This document shows positions 7,096 to 12,923 of a DNA stretch of 13,526 nt, one piece after another. Source of the stretch: Coriobacteriia bacterium (GTDB taxonomy: Bacteria > Actinomycetota > Coriobacteriia > WRKU01 > WQUG01); the NCBI GenBank assembly GCA_009779395.1, contig WREJ01000017.1, forward strand, positions 1 to 13,526. Reading direction: 5' to 3'. The notes below the pieces were generated by a model. The model ran no database searches, was not told where the DNA came from, and saw nothing but the letters and a program-made list of their open reading frames with translations. Each line of letters starts with the position of its first letter. Position 1 is the first letter of the stretch. The position numbers and the translations under genes are program-made.

Positions 7096-7587
7096 ATGAA
7101 GAGCGATTTCGATGTTCTAAATTCTGGCTTTACCGCAAACATCGTGCGATCTTTTCTTTATCAAGGTGCAGCTATACTTTTTTGCTTGATTGCCATGTTT
7201 ATGCCTTTTGGCTTTGTTGGCGTAAGCCTTGCTGCCATTGTAGCCACAATTGGATACGTTTACTTTGGCTATAAGTACTTATTGCCGCTTCCCAAGTGGA
7301 ATTTACTTTCGTTGTCGTTTTTGGCAATGGGATTAGGATTGCTTTCTGGATATTTTTATTTTGCTGATTTAGTTACCGTTACAGGCGAGCCAAACTTTTT
7401 AATGATAGTTAATTATCCCGCAATGTATTTAGGGCAGTTGATATTGTTGGCGCTTTCTGCGGTCTTTCGAAGCGATAATTTTGCTTATGAGCATCTCAGT
7501 TCTTTGGCGTTGGCTGCAGCATTCATCCCATCGTTGTTTATGTATGCAGGGCTGCGTGCAAAGATATACAAGCAGAACAAGAGCTGA
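7096..7587 (+). CDS. Four-helix membrane protein of unknown function, AT-rich
   Basis: The 163-residue product has a short hydrophilic N-terminus (MKSDFDVLNSGF) and four hydrophobic segments at about residues 20-42 and 40-60 (close together), 70-92, and 108-124, with a further hydrophobic stretch at 134-152 before the basic end GLRAKIYKQNKS; the exact helix count is four or five. Few polar residues suggest a structural or small transport role, but no family is recognised. A faint resemblance to segments of polysaccharide flippases (GFVGVSLAAIVATIGYVYFGYKYL) is too weak to use. A strong AGGAGG ribosome site lies eight bases before the ATG. TTT-, ATT- and TTA-rich codon use contrasts with the neighbouring operon genes and suggests acquired DNA. 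It begins 30 bases after rsmA and may be read from the metG-rsmA transcript. Confidence 0.75.
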   Translation: MKSDFDVLNSGFTANIVRSFLYQGAAILFCLIAMFMPFGFVGVSLAAIVATIGYVYFGYKYLLPLPKWNLLSLSFLAMGLGLLSGYFYFADLVTVTGEPNFLMIVNYPAMYLGQLILLALSAVFRSDNFAYEHLSSLALAAAFIPSLFMYAGLRAKIYKQNKS

Positions 7588-7634
7588 TGGGATGATGTAC
7601 TCCGCCGACTTTGCTATTTCCAGATGCTGCGGGG

Positions 7635-7871
7635 CTAGAAGCCGCCGCCGTCACCAGAACGTCCACCGGGGATATCGCCTATGCCACTGCTGGGATCGTA
7701 GTTTTCACGTTCGATACGTTTACGTTCAAGGCGCTCCGCCTTTTCGTCTGCTGGCTCGAGGAAGACGCGGTAGAACAATGTCCAGAGTCCGAAGAGGACT
7801 GGATACACGAAGAACATGAACATCATGAAGAGTCCCGTGATGGATATAAGTTCGCTGATTACTTGTGTCAT
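7635..7871 (-). CDS. Small single-helix membrane protein with charged and glycine-rich tail
   Basis: The 78-residue product has one long hydrophobic segment (about residues 8-34, GLFMMFMFFVYPVLFGLWTL). A highly charged amphipathic stretch follows (EPADEKAERLERKRIERENYD, about 39-59), then a flexible tail ending SGDGGGF. The start at 7871 has AGGGA about six bases upstream. A longer in-frame start at 7904 lies within the probable -10 region and has no ribosome site. It is convergent with the membrane protein gene upstream, with 47 bases between the stops and no clear terminator hairpin. Base composition is closer to the host than its neighbour's. No family is recognised. It may be an anchor or adaptor, and its layout resembles small inner-membrane regulators only in a general way. 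Confidence 0.6.
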   Translation of the reverse strand: MTQVISELISITGLFMMFMFFVYPVLFGLWTLFYRVFLEPADEKAERLERKRIERENYDPSSGIGDIPGGRSGDGGGF

Positions 7872-7902
7872 GGTGTTCCCTGATCTGTTCGTAACTGCTG
7901 AC

Positions 7903-7923
7903 ATTATGGCACATGTTATGTGC
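7903..7923 (-). promoter_or_regulatory. Likely -10 box and palindromic operator for the small membrane protein gene
   Basis: Reading the minus strand, CATAAT (7908 to 7903) is a plausible -10, about 30 bases before the ATG at 7871. Just upstream, GCACAT (7909-7914) and ATGTGC (7918-7923) form a perfect inverted repeat with a GTT spacer, placed where a dimeric repressor would block RNA polymerase. No good -35 is seen, which suits a regulated promoter. Confidence 0.4.
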
Positions 7924-7947
7924 GTATGATTGTAGTGTAACTGTGAG

Positions 7948-7996
7948 GGTGGACAGGCAGGGTCGCACGTTTGTGCAGGGGTAACCTGACACCACC
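7948..7996. repeat. Nested inverted repeat beside the right direct repeat
   Basis: GGTGG-A-CAGG (7948-7957) pairs with CCTG-ACA-CCACC (7985-7996), a nine-pair stem with a small asymmetric bulge. Inside, GCAC-GTTT-GTGC (7965-7976) forms a second hairpin. The structure ends 17 bases before the right direct repeat. It could be a cruciform, a recombinase accessory site or a structured RNA; no T-run follows in either direction. Confidence 0.4.
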
Positions 7997-8013
7997 ATCT
8001 GACTAGCGCAAGC

Positions 8014-8043
8014 GACTTTGTTTCATTGCTGGACGCACTCCGC
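8014..8043 (+). repeat. Right copy of the exact 30-bp direct repeat (candidate attR)
   Basis: Identical over 30 bases to the coding end of rsmA at 7033-7062, with sharply different flanks. It lies outside any intact gene, 58 bases before the rpsL -35 box. Seen alone it would be unexplained intergenic sequence. Confidence 0.8.
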
Positions 8044-8061
8044 CTGAAAGAGTCCTTTTGA
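8014..8061 (+). pseudogene. rsmA: Displaced 3' end of rsmA
   Basis: In the reading frame of the repeat the sequence codes DFVSLLDALRLKESF and then TGA (8059-8061). The first ten residues equal the end of intact RsmA and the next five extend it. This looks like the original gene end, left behind when the intervening segment entered. Codons just before it (ACT AGC GCA AGC) are only loosely like those in the intact gene. Confidence 0.55.
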
Positions 8062-8100
8062 AATAGTCTCCCGAAATGGATACGCCCGGGTGCGTGGCGT

Positions 8101-8129
8101 TTGACACCGCAGTATACTACCAGTATATT
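8101..8129 (+). promoter_or_regulatory. Strong sigma-70-type promoter of the rpsL operon
   Basis: A perfect -35 TTGACA (8101-8106) is followed after 17 bases by TATATT (8124-8129), one mismatch from consensus; transcription should begin near 8136. The spacer holds the palindrome AGTATACT (8111-8118), and AGTATA recurs at 8122-8127, 11 bp on, which could mark a regulator site. This strength fits a ribosomal protein operon. Confidence 0.8.
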
Positions 8130-8135
8130 TGTACA

Positions 8136-8252
8136 CCGCGACTTTTAAGGAGTCGATTTTTTGCGTGTGATAGCAAGAGATAGAGTAGTCAACATTTTTT
8201 GGCGGGTTATGGCTCCGGCGATAAAGAGTGGCTACAACAGGAAGGAAACGTT
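8136..8252 (+). promoter_or_regulatory. Structured 5' leader of the rpsL operon
   Basis: Between the predicted transcription start and rpsL lie about 117 bases. CGACT (8139-8143) pairs with AGTCG (8151-8155) over a 7-base loop and is followed by six T residues (8157-8162), a short terminator-like or 5'-protecting hairpin. Its loop and 3' arm contain AAGGAG (8147-8152), a full Shine-Dalgarno sequence eight bases before TTG (8161). The remaining leader has no other obvious structure until the rpsL ribosome site AGGAAGG (8240-8246). Together with 7872-8100, this accounts for the long stretch without a conventional gene. Confidence 0.45.
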
Positions 8253-8274
8253 TTGCCTACTATCAACCAACTAG
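8161..8274 (+). CDS. Possible 37-codon leader ORF overlapping the rpsL start
   Basis: A TTG at 8161 is spaced eight bases from AAGGAG and opens a frame of 37 codons ending at TAG (8272-8274), 22 bases inside rpsL and out of its frame. The product would be basic (RVIARDRVVNIFWRVMAP near its start). Ribosomes ending here could influence rpsL initiation. The composition gives no protein family and the frame may be chance; only the strong ribosome site supports it. Confidence 0.22.
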   Translation: MRVIARDRVVNIFWRVMAPAIKSGYNRKETFCLLSTN

Positions 8275-8624
8275 TACGGAAAGGCCGCAAAAAGGCCGAA
8301 GTGAAGTCAAAGGTACCAGCACTGAAGGGTAATCCTCAGCTGCGTGGCGTCTGTACACGTGTGTACACGACAACGCCAAAAAAGCCGAATTCTGCACTTC
8401 GCAAGGTATGCCGTGTTCGCCTGAGCAACTCGATGGAGGTTACTGCCTACATTCCTGGCATTGGTCATAACCTGCAAGAGCACTCTATCGTGTTGGTTCG
8501 TGGTGGTCGTGTAAAAGACCTTCCTGGTGTTCGTTACAAAGTAGTACGGGGTGCGCTGGATGCTGCTCCCGTTGCAAATCGCGCTCAGGCTCGTTCCCGC
8601 TACGGCGCAAAGAAGGAGAAATAA
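8253..8624 (+). CDS. rpsL: 30S ribosomal protein S12
   Basis: S12 (uS12) sits at the decoding centre of the small subunit and takes part in codon-anticodon checking. The start is TTG at 8253, giving the conserved N-terminus (M)PTINQLVRKGR, with AGGAAGG seven bases upstream; an in-frame ATG at 8199 would add 18 unconserved residues. The length of 123 residues is normal. TTTPKKPNSALRK contains Lys43 and Lys44, and GGRVKDLPGVRY holds Lys88 and Asp89. Lysines at these places are the streptomycin-sensitive state, and Asp89 is the residue methylthiolated in some bacteria. It is the first full gene of the operon; rpsG starts one base after its stop. The weak TTG start may limit or tune translation of an abundant protein. 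Confidence 0.97.
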   Translation: MPTINQLVRKGRKKAEVKSKVPALKGNPQLRGVCTRVYTTTPKKPNSALRKVCRVRLSNSMEVTAYIPGIGHNLQEHSIVLVRGGRVKDLPGVRYKVVRGALDAAPVANRAQARSRYGAKKEK

Positions 8625-8625
8625 G

Positions 8626-9096
8626 ATGCCAAGACGTGCAGCAGCAGAGCGCCGCGAAGTAGTTCCTGACGCGCGCTATAACAATCGTTTGGTGACACAG
8701 CTTATTAACAAGATTCTGTGGGACGGCAAAAAGTCTGTCGCAGAGGGCATTGTGTACGGAGCATTCGATATTATCGAGGAAAAGACGGGCACTGATCCTT
8801 TGACGGTATTCAAAAAGGCTATGGACAATGTACGTCCTACTCTCGAGGTTCGCCCCAAGCGTGTTGGTGGTGCAACCTATCAGGTTCCCGTCGAGGTTAA
8901 TGCTCGTCGTTCGACAACACTTGCGATTCGCTGGATTGTCGACTATTCGCGCAGCCGCCGCGAAAAGACCATGGTACAGCGTCTTGCTGCTGAAATCATG
9001 GACGCGGCAGAAGAAACAGGCTCGTCAATCAAAAAGCGTGAGGATCTCTACAAAATGGCAGAAGCGAACCGTGCGTTTTCGCACTATCGCTGGTAG
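8626..9096 (+). CDS. rpsG: 30S ribosomal protein S7
   Basis: S7 (uS7) binds the 3' major domain of 16S rRNA, starts assembly of the 30S head and contacts E-site tRNA. The 156-residue product begins MPRRAAAERREVVPDARYNN and holds the signature region around NVRPTLEVRPKRVGGATYQVP and the C-terminal segment ending FSHYRW. The start at 8626 has AAGGAG 8 bases upstream within the end of rpsL; longer in-frame starts inside rpsL are ignored. In Escherichia coli S7 represses its own operon by binding the rpsL-rpsG junction. Here that junction is one base, too short for the same structure, so control should differ. Confidence 0.97.
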   Translation: MPRRAAAERREVVPDARYNNRLVTQLINKILWDGKKSVAEGIVYGAFDIIEEKTGTDPLTVFKKAMDNVRPTLEVRPKRVGGATYQVPVEVNARRSTTLAIRWIVDYSRSRREKTMVQRLAAEIMDAAEETGSSIKKREDLYKMAEANRAFSHYRW

Positions 9097-9121
9097 GCAC
9101 AGATAAGGACACGCAACCACG

Positions 9122-11206
9122 ATGGCTACCACCTATTCTTTAGATAAGACGCGCAACATCGGCATCATGGCACATATTGATGCGGGTAAGACGACGACTA
9201 CCGAGCGTATCTTGTACTACACCGGCAAAACACACAAGCTGGGTGAGGTGCATGAGGGTGGCGCGACAATGGACTGGATGGTTCAAGAACAAGAACGCGG
9301 CATTACCATTACCTCGGCGGCGACGACTTGTTTTTGGCATGATTATCGCATTCAGATTATCGACACGCCAGGTCACGTTGACTTTACCGTTGAGGTCGAG
9401 CGTTCGCTGCGTGTACTTGACGGTGCTGTTGCCGTTTTCTGCGCCGTTGGTGGCGTCGAGCCACAGTCAGAAACTGTATGGCGTCAGGCTGACAACTACG
9501 GTGTTCCGCGCATGGCCTATGTCAACAAAATGGACCGCACTGGTGCAGACTTCGAAAACGTGATTGACATGATGCGCGACCGTCTGGGCGCGACTCCCAT
9601 TAAAATCCAGCTGCCCATGGGCGCAGAGGACCAGTTCAAAGGCATCATCGACCTGGTCAAAATGAACGCCATATTCTTTAACGAAGACGAAAACAACATC
9701 AATCCCAGCGAGGGCGAAATTCCTGCCGACTACCTTGAAGCGGCACAGCTCGCCCACCAAGAAATGATCGAAGCTGCCTCTGATGCAGACGAAAATCTAA
9801 TGATGAAAATACTGGAAGAGGAAGAGATATCCACTGACGAAATAAAGGCTGCACTGCGTAAAGGCTGTGTTGCCTGTCAGTTTACCCCCGTTATCTGTGG
9901 TGCGTCCTTTAAAAATAAGGGTGTCCAGCAGATGCTTGATGCGGTAGTGGACTTTCTTCCGTCTCCGCTTGATATTCCTCCGGTCAGTGGCATCGAGGTA
10001 AAAACAGGCGCAGAAGTCACCCGCAAAACAGACATAAGCGAGCCCTTTGCAGCCCTGGCTTTCAAGGTGATGACTGACCCTTACGTGGGCAAGCTGACCT
10101 ATTTCCGCGTGTATTCGGGGAAACTGGATTCAGGCTCGTACGTAATGAACAGCACCAAGGGCAAAAAAGAGCGCATTGGTCGCCTGCTGCAAATGCATGC
10201 AAACAGCCGCGAAGACGTCGAGGCTGCCTGTGCTGGTGACATTGTGGCGGCAGTGGGGCTTAAGGACACAACAACAGGCGACACCCTTTGTGCAGAAAAC
10301 GCGCAGATCCAGCTCGAGTCGATGGAGTTCCCTGATCCGGTAATCGACATTGCTATCGAGCCAAAAACAAAGGCCGAGCAAGACAAGCTAAGTGTTGCTT
10401 TGGCAAAGTTGGCAGAAGAAGACCCAACGTTTCGCGTGCGCACTGATAGCGAGACAGGGCAGACCATTATTGCGGGCATGGGTGAGCTTCACCTCGAGGT
10501 CATTGTTGACCGCTTGCTGCGCGAGTTTAAGGTCGAAGCAAATGTTGGCAAACCACAGGTAGCCTACCGCGAGACGGCAGGTAAAAATGTCAATAACGTT
10601 GACATGAAGTACGCACGCCAGTCAGGTGGACGCGGTCAGTATGGTCATGTTGTCATCAACATGATCGCACGCGATCCTGGCGAAGGTTATCTGTTTGAAA
10701 ATAAAATCGTTGGCGGGTCTATTCCCAAAGAATACATCCCTTCAGTTGATAAAGGTATTCAGGAGGCACTTGATAGTGGTGTTTTGGCAGGATTTCCCAC
10801 AGTTGACCTTGGTGTTGAGCTGGTTGATGGTTCGTACCACGACGTTGACTCGAGCGAAATGGCGTTCAAGATTGCCGGTTCTATGGCAATTAAAGAAGCC
10901 TTGCGCAAAAGCTCACCAAAGCTACTCGAACCTATGATGTCGGTAGAAGTGGTGACTCCCGAAGAGTACATGGGAGACGTAATGGGCGACCTTTCTGGTC
11001 GTCGCGGACAGATCGAAGGCATGGAACCGCGCGGTACCGCACAACTGGTACGCGCAAAGGTGCCGCTTTCTGAAATGTTTGGTTATTCGACTGACCTGCG
11101 CTCAAAGACGCAGGGTCGTGCCGTCTACACCATGGTGTTTAAGGCATACGAACAAGTTCCTAAATCAGTGGCAGAAGAAATTACTGCCAAATCGCAGCTT
11201 AGTTAA
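9122..11206 (+). CDS. fusA: Elongation factor G
   Basis: EF-G is the GTPase that moves tRNA and mRNA through the ribosome after peptide bond formation and, with RRF, recycles ribosomes. G-domain motifs are AHIDAGKTT (17-25), DTPGHVD (81-87), NKMD (135-138) and GASF for G5. The remaining domains II-V follow in order, including GMGELHLEVIVDRL in domain III, the YARQSGGRGQYGHVV region of domain IV and a C-terminal GYSTDLRSKTQGRA segment in domain V. The 694-residue length and complete motifs fit canonical FusA rather than the ribosomal-protection paralogues. It lies 25 bases after rpsG. Unlike the common str operon it is not followed by tuf; rpsJ begins 19 bases downstream. Confidence 0.98.
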   Translation: MATTYSLDKTRNIGIMAHIDAGKTTTTERILYYTGKTHKLGEVHEGGATMDWMVQEQERGITITSAATTCFWHDYRIQIIDTPGHVDFTVEVERSLRVLDGAVAVFCAVGGVEPQSETVWRQADNYGVPRMAYVNKMDRTGADFENVIDMMRDRLGATPIKIQLPMGAEDQFKGIIDLVKMNAIFFNEDENNINPSEGEIPADYLEAAQLAHQEMIEAASDADENLMMKILEEEEISTDEIKAALRKGCVACQFTPVICGASFKNKGVQQMLDAVVDFLPSPLDIPPVSGIEVKTGAEVTRKTDISEPFAALAFKVMTDPYVGKLTYFRVYSGKLDSGSYVMNSTKGKKERIGRLLQMHANSREDVEAACAGDIVAAVGLKDTTTGDTLCAENAQIQLESMEFPDPVIDIAIEPKTKAEQDKLSVALAKLAEEDPTFRVRTDSETGQTIIAGMGELHLEVIVDRLLREFKVEANVGKPQVAYRETAGKNVNNVDMKYARQSGGRGQYGHVVINMIARDPGEGYLFENKIVGGSIPKEYIPSVDKGIQEALDSGVLAGFPTVDLGVELVDGSYHDVDSSEMAFKIAGSMAIKEALRKSSPKLLEPMMSVEVVTPEEYMGDVMGDLSGRRGQIEGMEPRGTAQLVRAKVPLSEMFGYSTDLRSKTQGRAVYTMVFKAYEQVPKSVAEEITAKSQLS

Positions 11207-11225
11207 GTAAAGGAAGAGGGTTAAG

Positions 11226-11531
11226 GTGGCTCAGAGAATCAGAATACGGCTTAAGGGATACGACCACGAGATTGTTGACCAGAGCACAAAAAAGATTGTT
11301 GAAACGGCACTCAAGACGGGCGCAAAAGTTGTCGGTCCGGTTCCGCTTCCTACTTCGCGTAACTTGTACTGTGTGATTCGTTCTCCCCATGTCAACAAGG
11401 ACAGCCGCGAACAGTTCGAGATTCGCACGCACAAGCGTCTGATTGACATCATTGACGCAACACCAAAGACAGCAGATTCGCTGGGTCGCCTTGACTTGCC
11501 TGCTGGTGTCGAGATCGAGATTAAGGCATAA
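11226..11531 (+). CDS. rpsJ: 30S ribosomal protein S10
   Basis: S10 (uS10) is a protein of the 30S head and, with NusB, also a transcription antitermination factor (NusE). The 101-residue product starts MAQRIRIRLKGYDHEIVDQS from a GTG codon preceded by the purine-rich GGAAGAGGG. It contains the typical VGPVPLPTSR loop and SPHVNKDSREQFEIRTHKRL. It normally opens the S10 operon; here it follows fusA after only 19 bases, so the str and S10 operons seem joined. The next gene, rplC, lies 110 bases away. Confidence 0.97.
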   Translation: MAQRIRIRLKGYDHEIVDQSTKKIVETALKTGAKVVGPVPLPTSRNLYCVIRSPHVNKDSREQFEIRTHKRLIDIIDATPKTADSLGRLDLPAGVEIEIKA

Positions 11532-11641
11532 AGTTCGTCTACGCGACGACCTTTATGAGCAGAGGTACGTGGTCCGCTAAGCATCGAAATAAGGATTTCG
11601 AGAAGGACTTATGACCACAGGATGGAAGAAGGTAAGAAGTA
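11532..11641 (+). promoter_or_regulatory. Long rpsJ-rplC intergenic leader with two small hairpins
   Basis: In this tightly packed operon this is the one gap above 100 bases. TCGTC (11535-11539) and GACGA (11545-11549) form a 5-bp stem; CGAAAT (11585-11590) and ATTTCG (11595-11600) form a 6-bp stem with an AAGG loop. No T-run and no clear promoter are present. The region before rplC may carry ribosomal-protein autoregulation (L4 is the classical regulator of this operon), an internal start or RNA processing. The rplC ribosome site is the AGAAGG just before the ATG. Confidence 0.35.
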
Positions 11642-12265
11642 ATGGCACAAAAGCTACTCGGCCGCAAGCTGGGAATGACACAGGTCTGGACAGAAGAGGG
11701 AAACCTGCTGCCTGTGACTGTCATCGAAGCTGGCCCCTGTGTAGTAACACAGGTCAAGACGGCAGATAAAGAGGGTTACGATGCCCTGCAGGTTGGTTTT
11801 GGTGACATTCGTGAAAAGCTGGTCACCAAGCCCAAGGCTGGCCATTTTGCAAAGGCAGGAGTTGACCCAAGACGCCACCTAGCAGAGTTTCGTCTTGACG
11901 GACCTGCCGAGCTGAAGGTGGGCGATGTTATTGACGCAAGCATTTTTGCTGACACGAAAAAAGTTTCTGTCAGCGGAGTCAGCAAGGGTAAAGGCTTTGC
12001 TGGTGTTATCAAGCGTCATAACTTTGCTGGTGGCCCTGGTGGTCATGGTTCGCGCTTTCATCGTCGTCCCGGATCAATTGGTCAGGCGGCGACCCCAGCA
12101 AAGGTCTTTAAGGGCAAGAAAATGCCTGGCCACATGGGTGTTGACAAGGTAACGGTTAAAAACCTCAGTGTTGTCAAAGTTGATGCAGAGCAAAATCTGC
12201 TGTTGGTAAAGGGTGCCGTTCCTGGCGGCAAAAACGCGCTGCTTACTATTGCAGCGGTGAAATAG
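11642..12265 (+). CDS. rplC: 50S ribosomal protein L3
   Basis: L3 (uL3) is one of the two proteins that start 50S assembly, and its long central loop reaches towards the peptidyl-transferase centre. The 207-residue product begins MAQKLLGRKLGMTQVW. It holds SGVSKGKGFAGVIKRHNFAGGP and GHGSRFHRRPGSIGQAATP, the central extension including the Gln commonly methylated in this family, then KGKKMPGHMGVDKVTV. The ATG at 11642 follows AGAAGG. It is followed by rplD after 31 bases. Confidence 0.97.
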   Translation: MAQKLLGRKLGMTQVWTEEGNLLPVTVIEAGPCVVTQVKTADKEGYDALQVGFGDIREKLVTKPKAGHFAKAGVDPRRHLAEFRLDGPAELKVGDVIDASIFADTKKVSVSGVSKGKGFAGVIKRHNFAGGPGGHGSRFHRRPGSIGQAATPAKVFKGKKMPGHMGVDKVTVKNLSVVKVDAEQNLLLVKGAVPGGKNALLTIAAVK

Positions 12266-12296
12266 TCGCCGGAACTGCTGAGGAGATTAAGACATT

Positions 12297-12923
12297 ATGA
12301 AGACGCTTAAAGTAACAAACAAGAAGGGGGCAGCGGCAGGTACCGTCAAAGTGGACGACGCGATTTTTAACATCGAGCCAAACCACTTTGCTGTTCACCA
12401 AGTTGTTCGCAGCCAAATGGCAGCGGATCGCGCTGGCACCCATAGCACCAAGACCCGCAGCATGGTTCGCGGTGGTGGCAGAAAGCCCTGGCGCCAAAAG
12501 GGAACAGGTCGTGCCCGCCAGGGAACGATTCGTGCACCCCAGTGGACCGGCGGTGGTGTAGTCTTTGGGCCGCATCCACGCAGCCACGCCTTTAAGGTAC
12601 CCAACAAGGTTGTCAAGCTGGCAATGCGCAGCGTGCTTTCTGCAAAAAAGGCAGAGAACGACCTGCATGTGGTAGAAAACATGGATTTCGAGGCACCATC
12701 CACAAAAGAAGCGGTTACGGTTTTGGACGCACTCGGCCTCAAGGGAAAGAAAGTAACGGTTGTTTTGGGCAACGAAGAGACCAACGCGTATTTGTCCCTG
12801 CGCAATATTGCGCGCGTCCGTCCGATTTTTGCCTTTGAGTCAAACACCTATGACTTGGTCGATAACAGCGCGCTGCTTTTGACCAAAGAAGCGGTGAACT
12901 ATCTAGGGGAGGTGCTGAGCTAA
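12297..12923 (+). CDS. rplD: 50S ribosomal protein L4
   Basis: L4 (uL4) is an early-binding 23S rRNA protein whose extended loop lines the peptide exit tunnel. In enteric bacteria it also represses the S10 operon. The 208-residue product carries the hallmark tunnel loop MVRGGGRKPWRQKGTGRARQ followed by GTIRAPQWTGGGVVFGPHPR, and a C-terminal Rossmann-like domain (KKVTVVLGNEETNAYLSLRN). GAGGAGA lies upstream of the ATG. Its stop TAA overlaps the rplW ATG by one base (TAATG), so translation is coupled. No leader like the E. coli S10 leader is visible before rpsJ. Confidence 0.97.
   Translation: MKTLKVTNKKGAAAGTVKVDDAIFNIEPNHFAVHQVVRSQMAADRAGTHSTKTRSMVRGGGRKPWRQKGTGRARQGTIRAPQWTGGGVVFGPHPRSHAFKVPNKVVKLAMRSVLSAKKAENDLHVVENMDFEAPSTKEAVTVLDALGLKGKKVTVVLGNEETNAYLSLRNIARVRPIFAFESNTYDLVDNSALLLTKEAVNYLGEVLS

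Larger units (their letters stand above)
7063..8013. mobile_element. Putative small inserted segment between direct repeats at the rsmA 3' end
   Basis: This 951-bp segment lies between two exact 30-bp repeats whose left copy is the coding end of rsmA. Reading across the right copy gives rsmA-like codons followed by five further codons and a TGA. Removing the segment plus one repeat would thus yield one intact, slightly longer rsmA of 292 codons. Inside are an AT-rich membrane-protein gene (+), a small membrane-protein gene (-) and two inverted repeats. No integrase, transposase, terminal inverted repeats or tRNA gene can be seen, so it would be a non-autonomous or decayed element moved by an enzyme encoded elsewhere. 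Alternatives are a local duplication of the rsmA end or an assembly join at the repeat. Confidence 0.45.

Noticed and set aside
7607..7630. Possible third degenerate copy of the repeat (GACTTTGCTATTTCC)
   Set aside because: Only the first seven bases match well and the rest drifts, which is within chance.
8082..8100. ACGCC/GGCGT hairpin as a terminator of the upstream operon
   Set aside because: A five-pair stem with a nine-base loop and no T-run, running straight into the rpsL -35 box.
8199..8252. ATG-started extension of S12 by 18 residues
   Set aside because: The extension is not ribosomal-protein-like; the TTG at 8253 gives the conserved N-terminus and has AGGAAGG at proper spacing.
12246..12668. 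Minus-strand 140- and 150-codon frames opposite rplD
   Set aside because: They are antisense shadows of the highly biased L4 gene without start signals or recognisable domains.
12725..12734. GGACGCACTC in rplD shared with the rsmA repeat
   Set aside because: A 10-base match produced by the common codons for Asp-Ala-Leu; flanks do not match.
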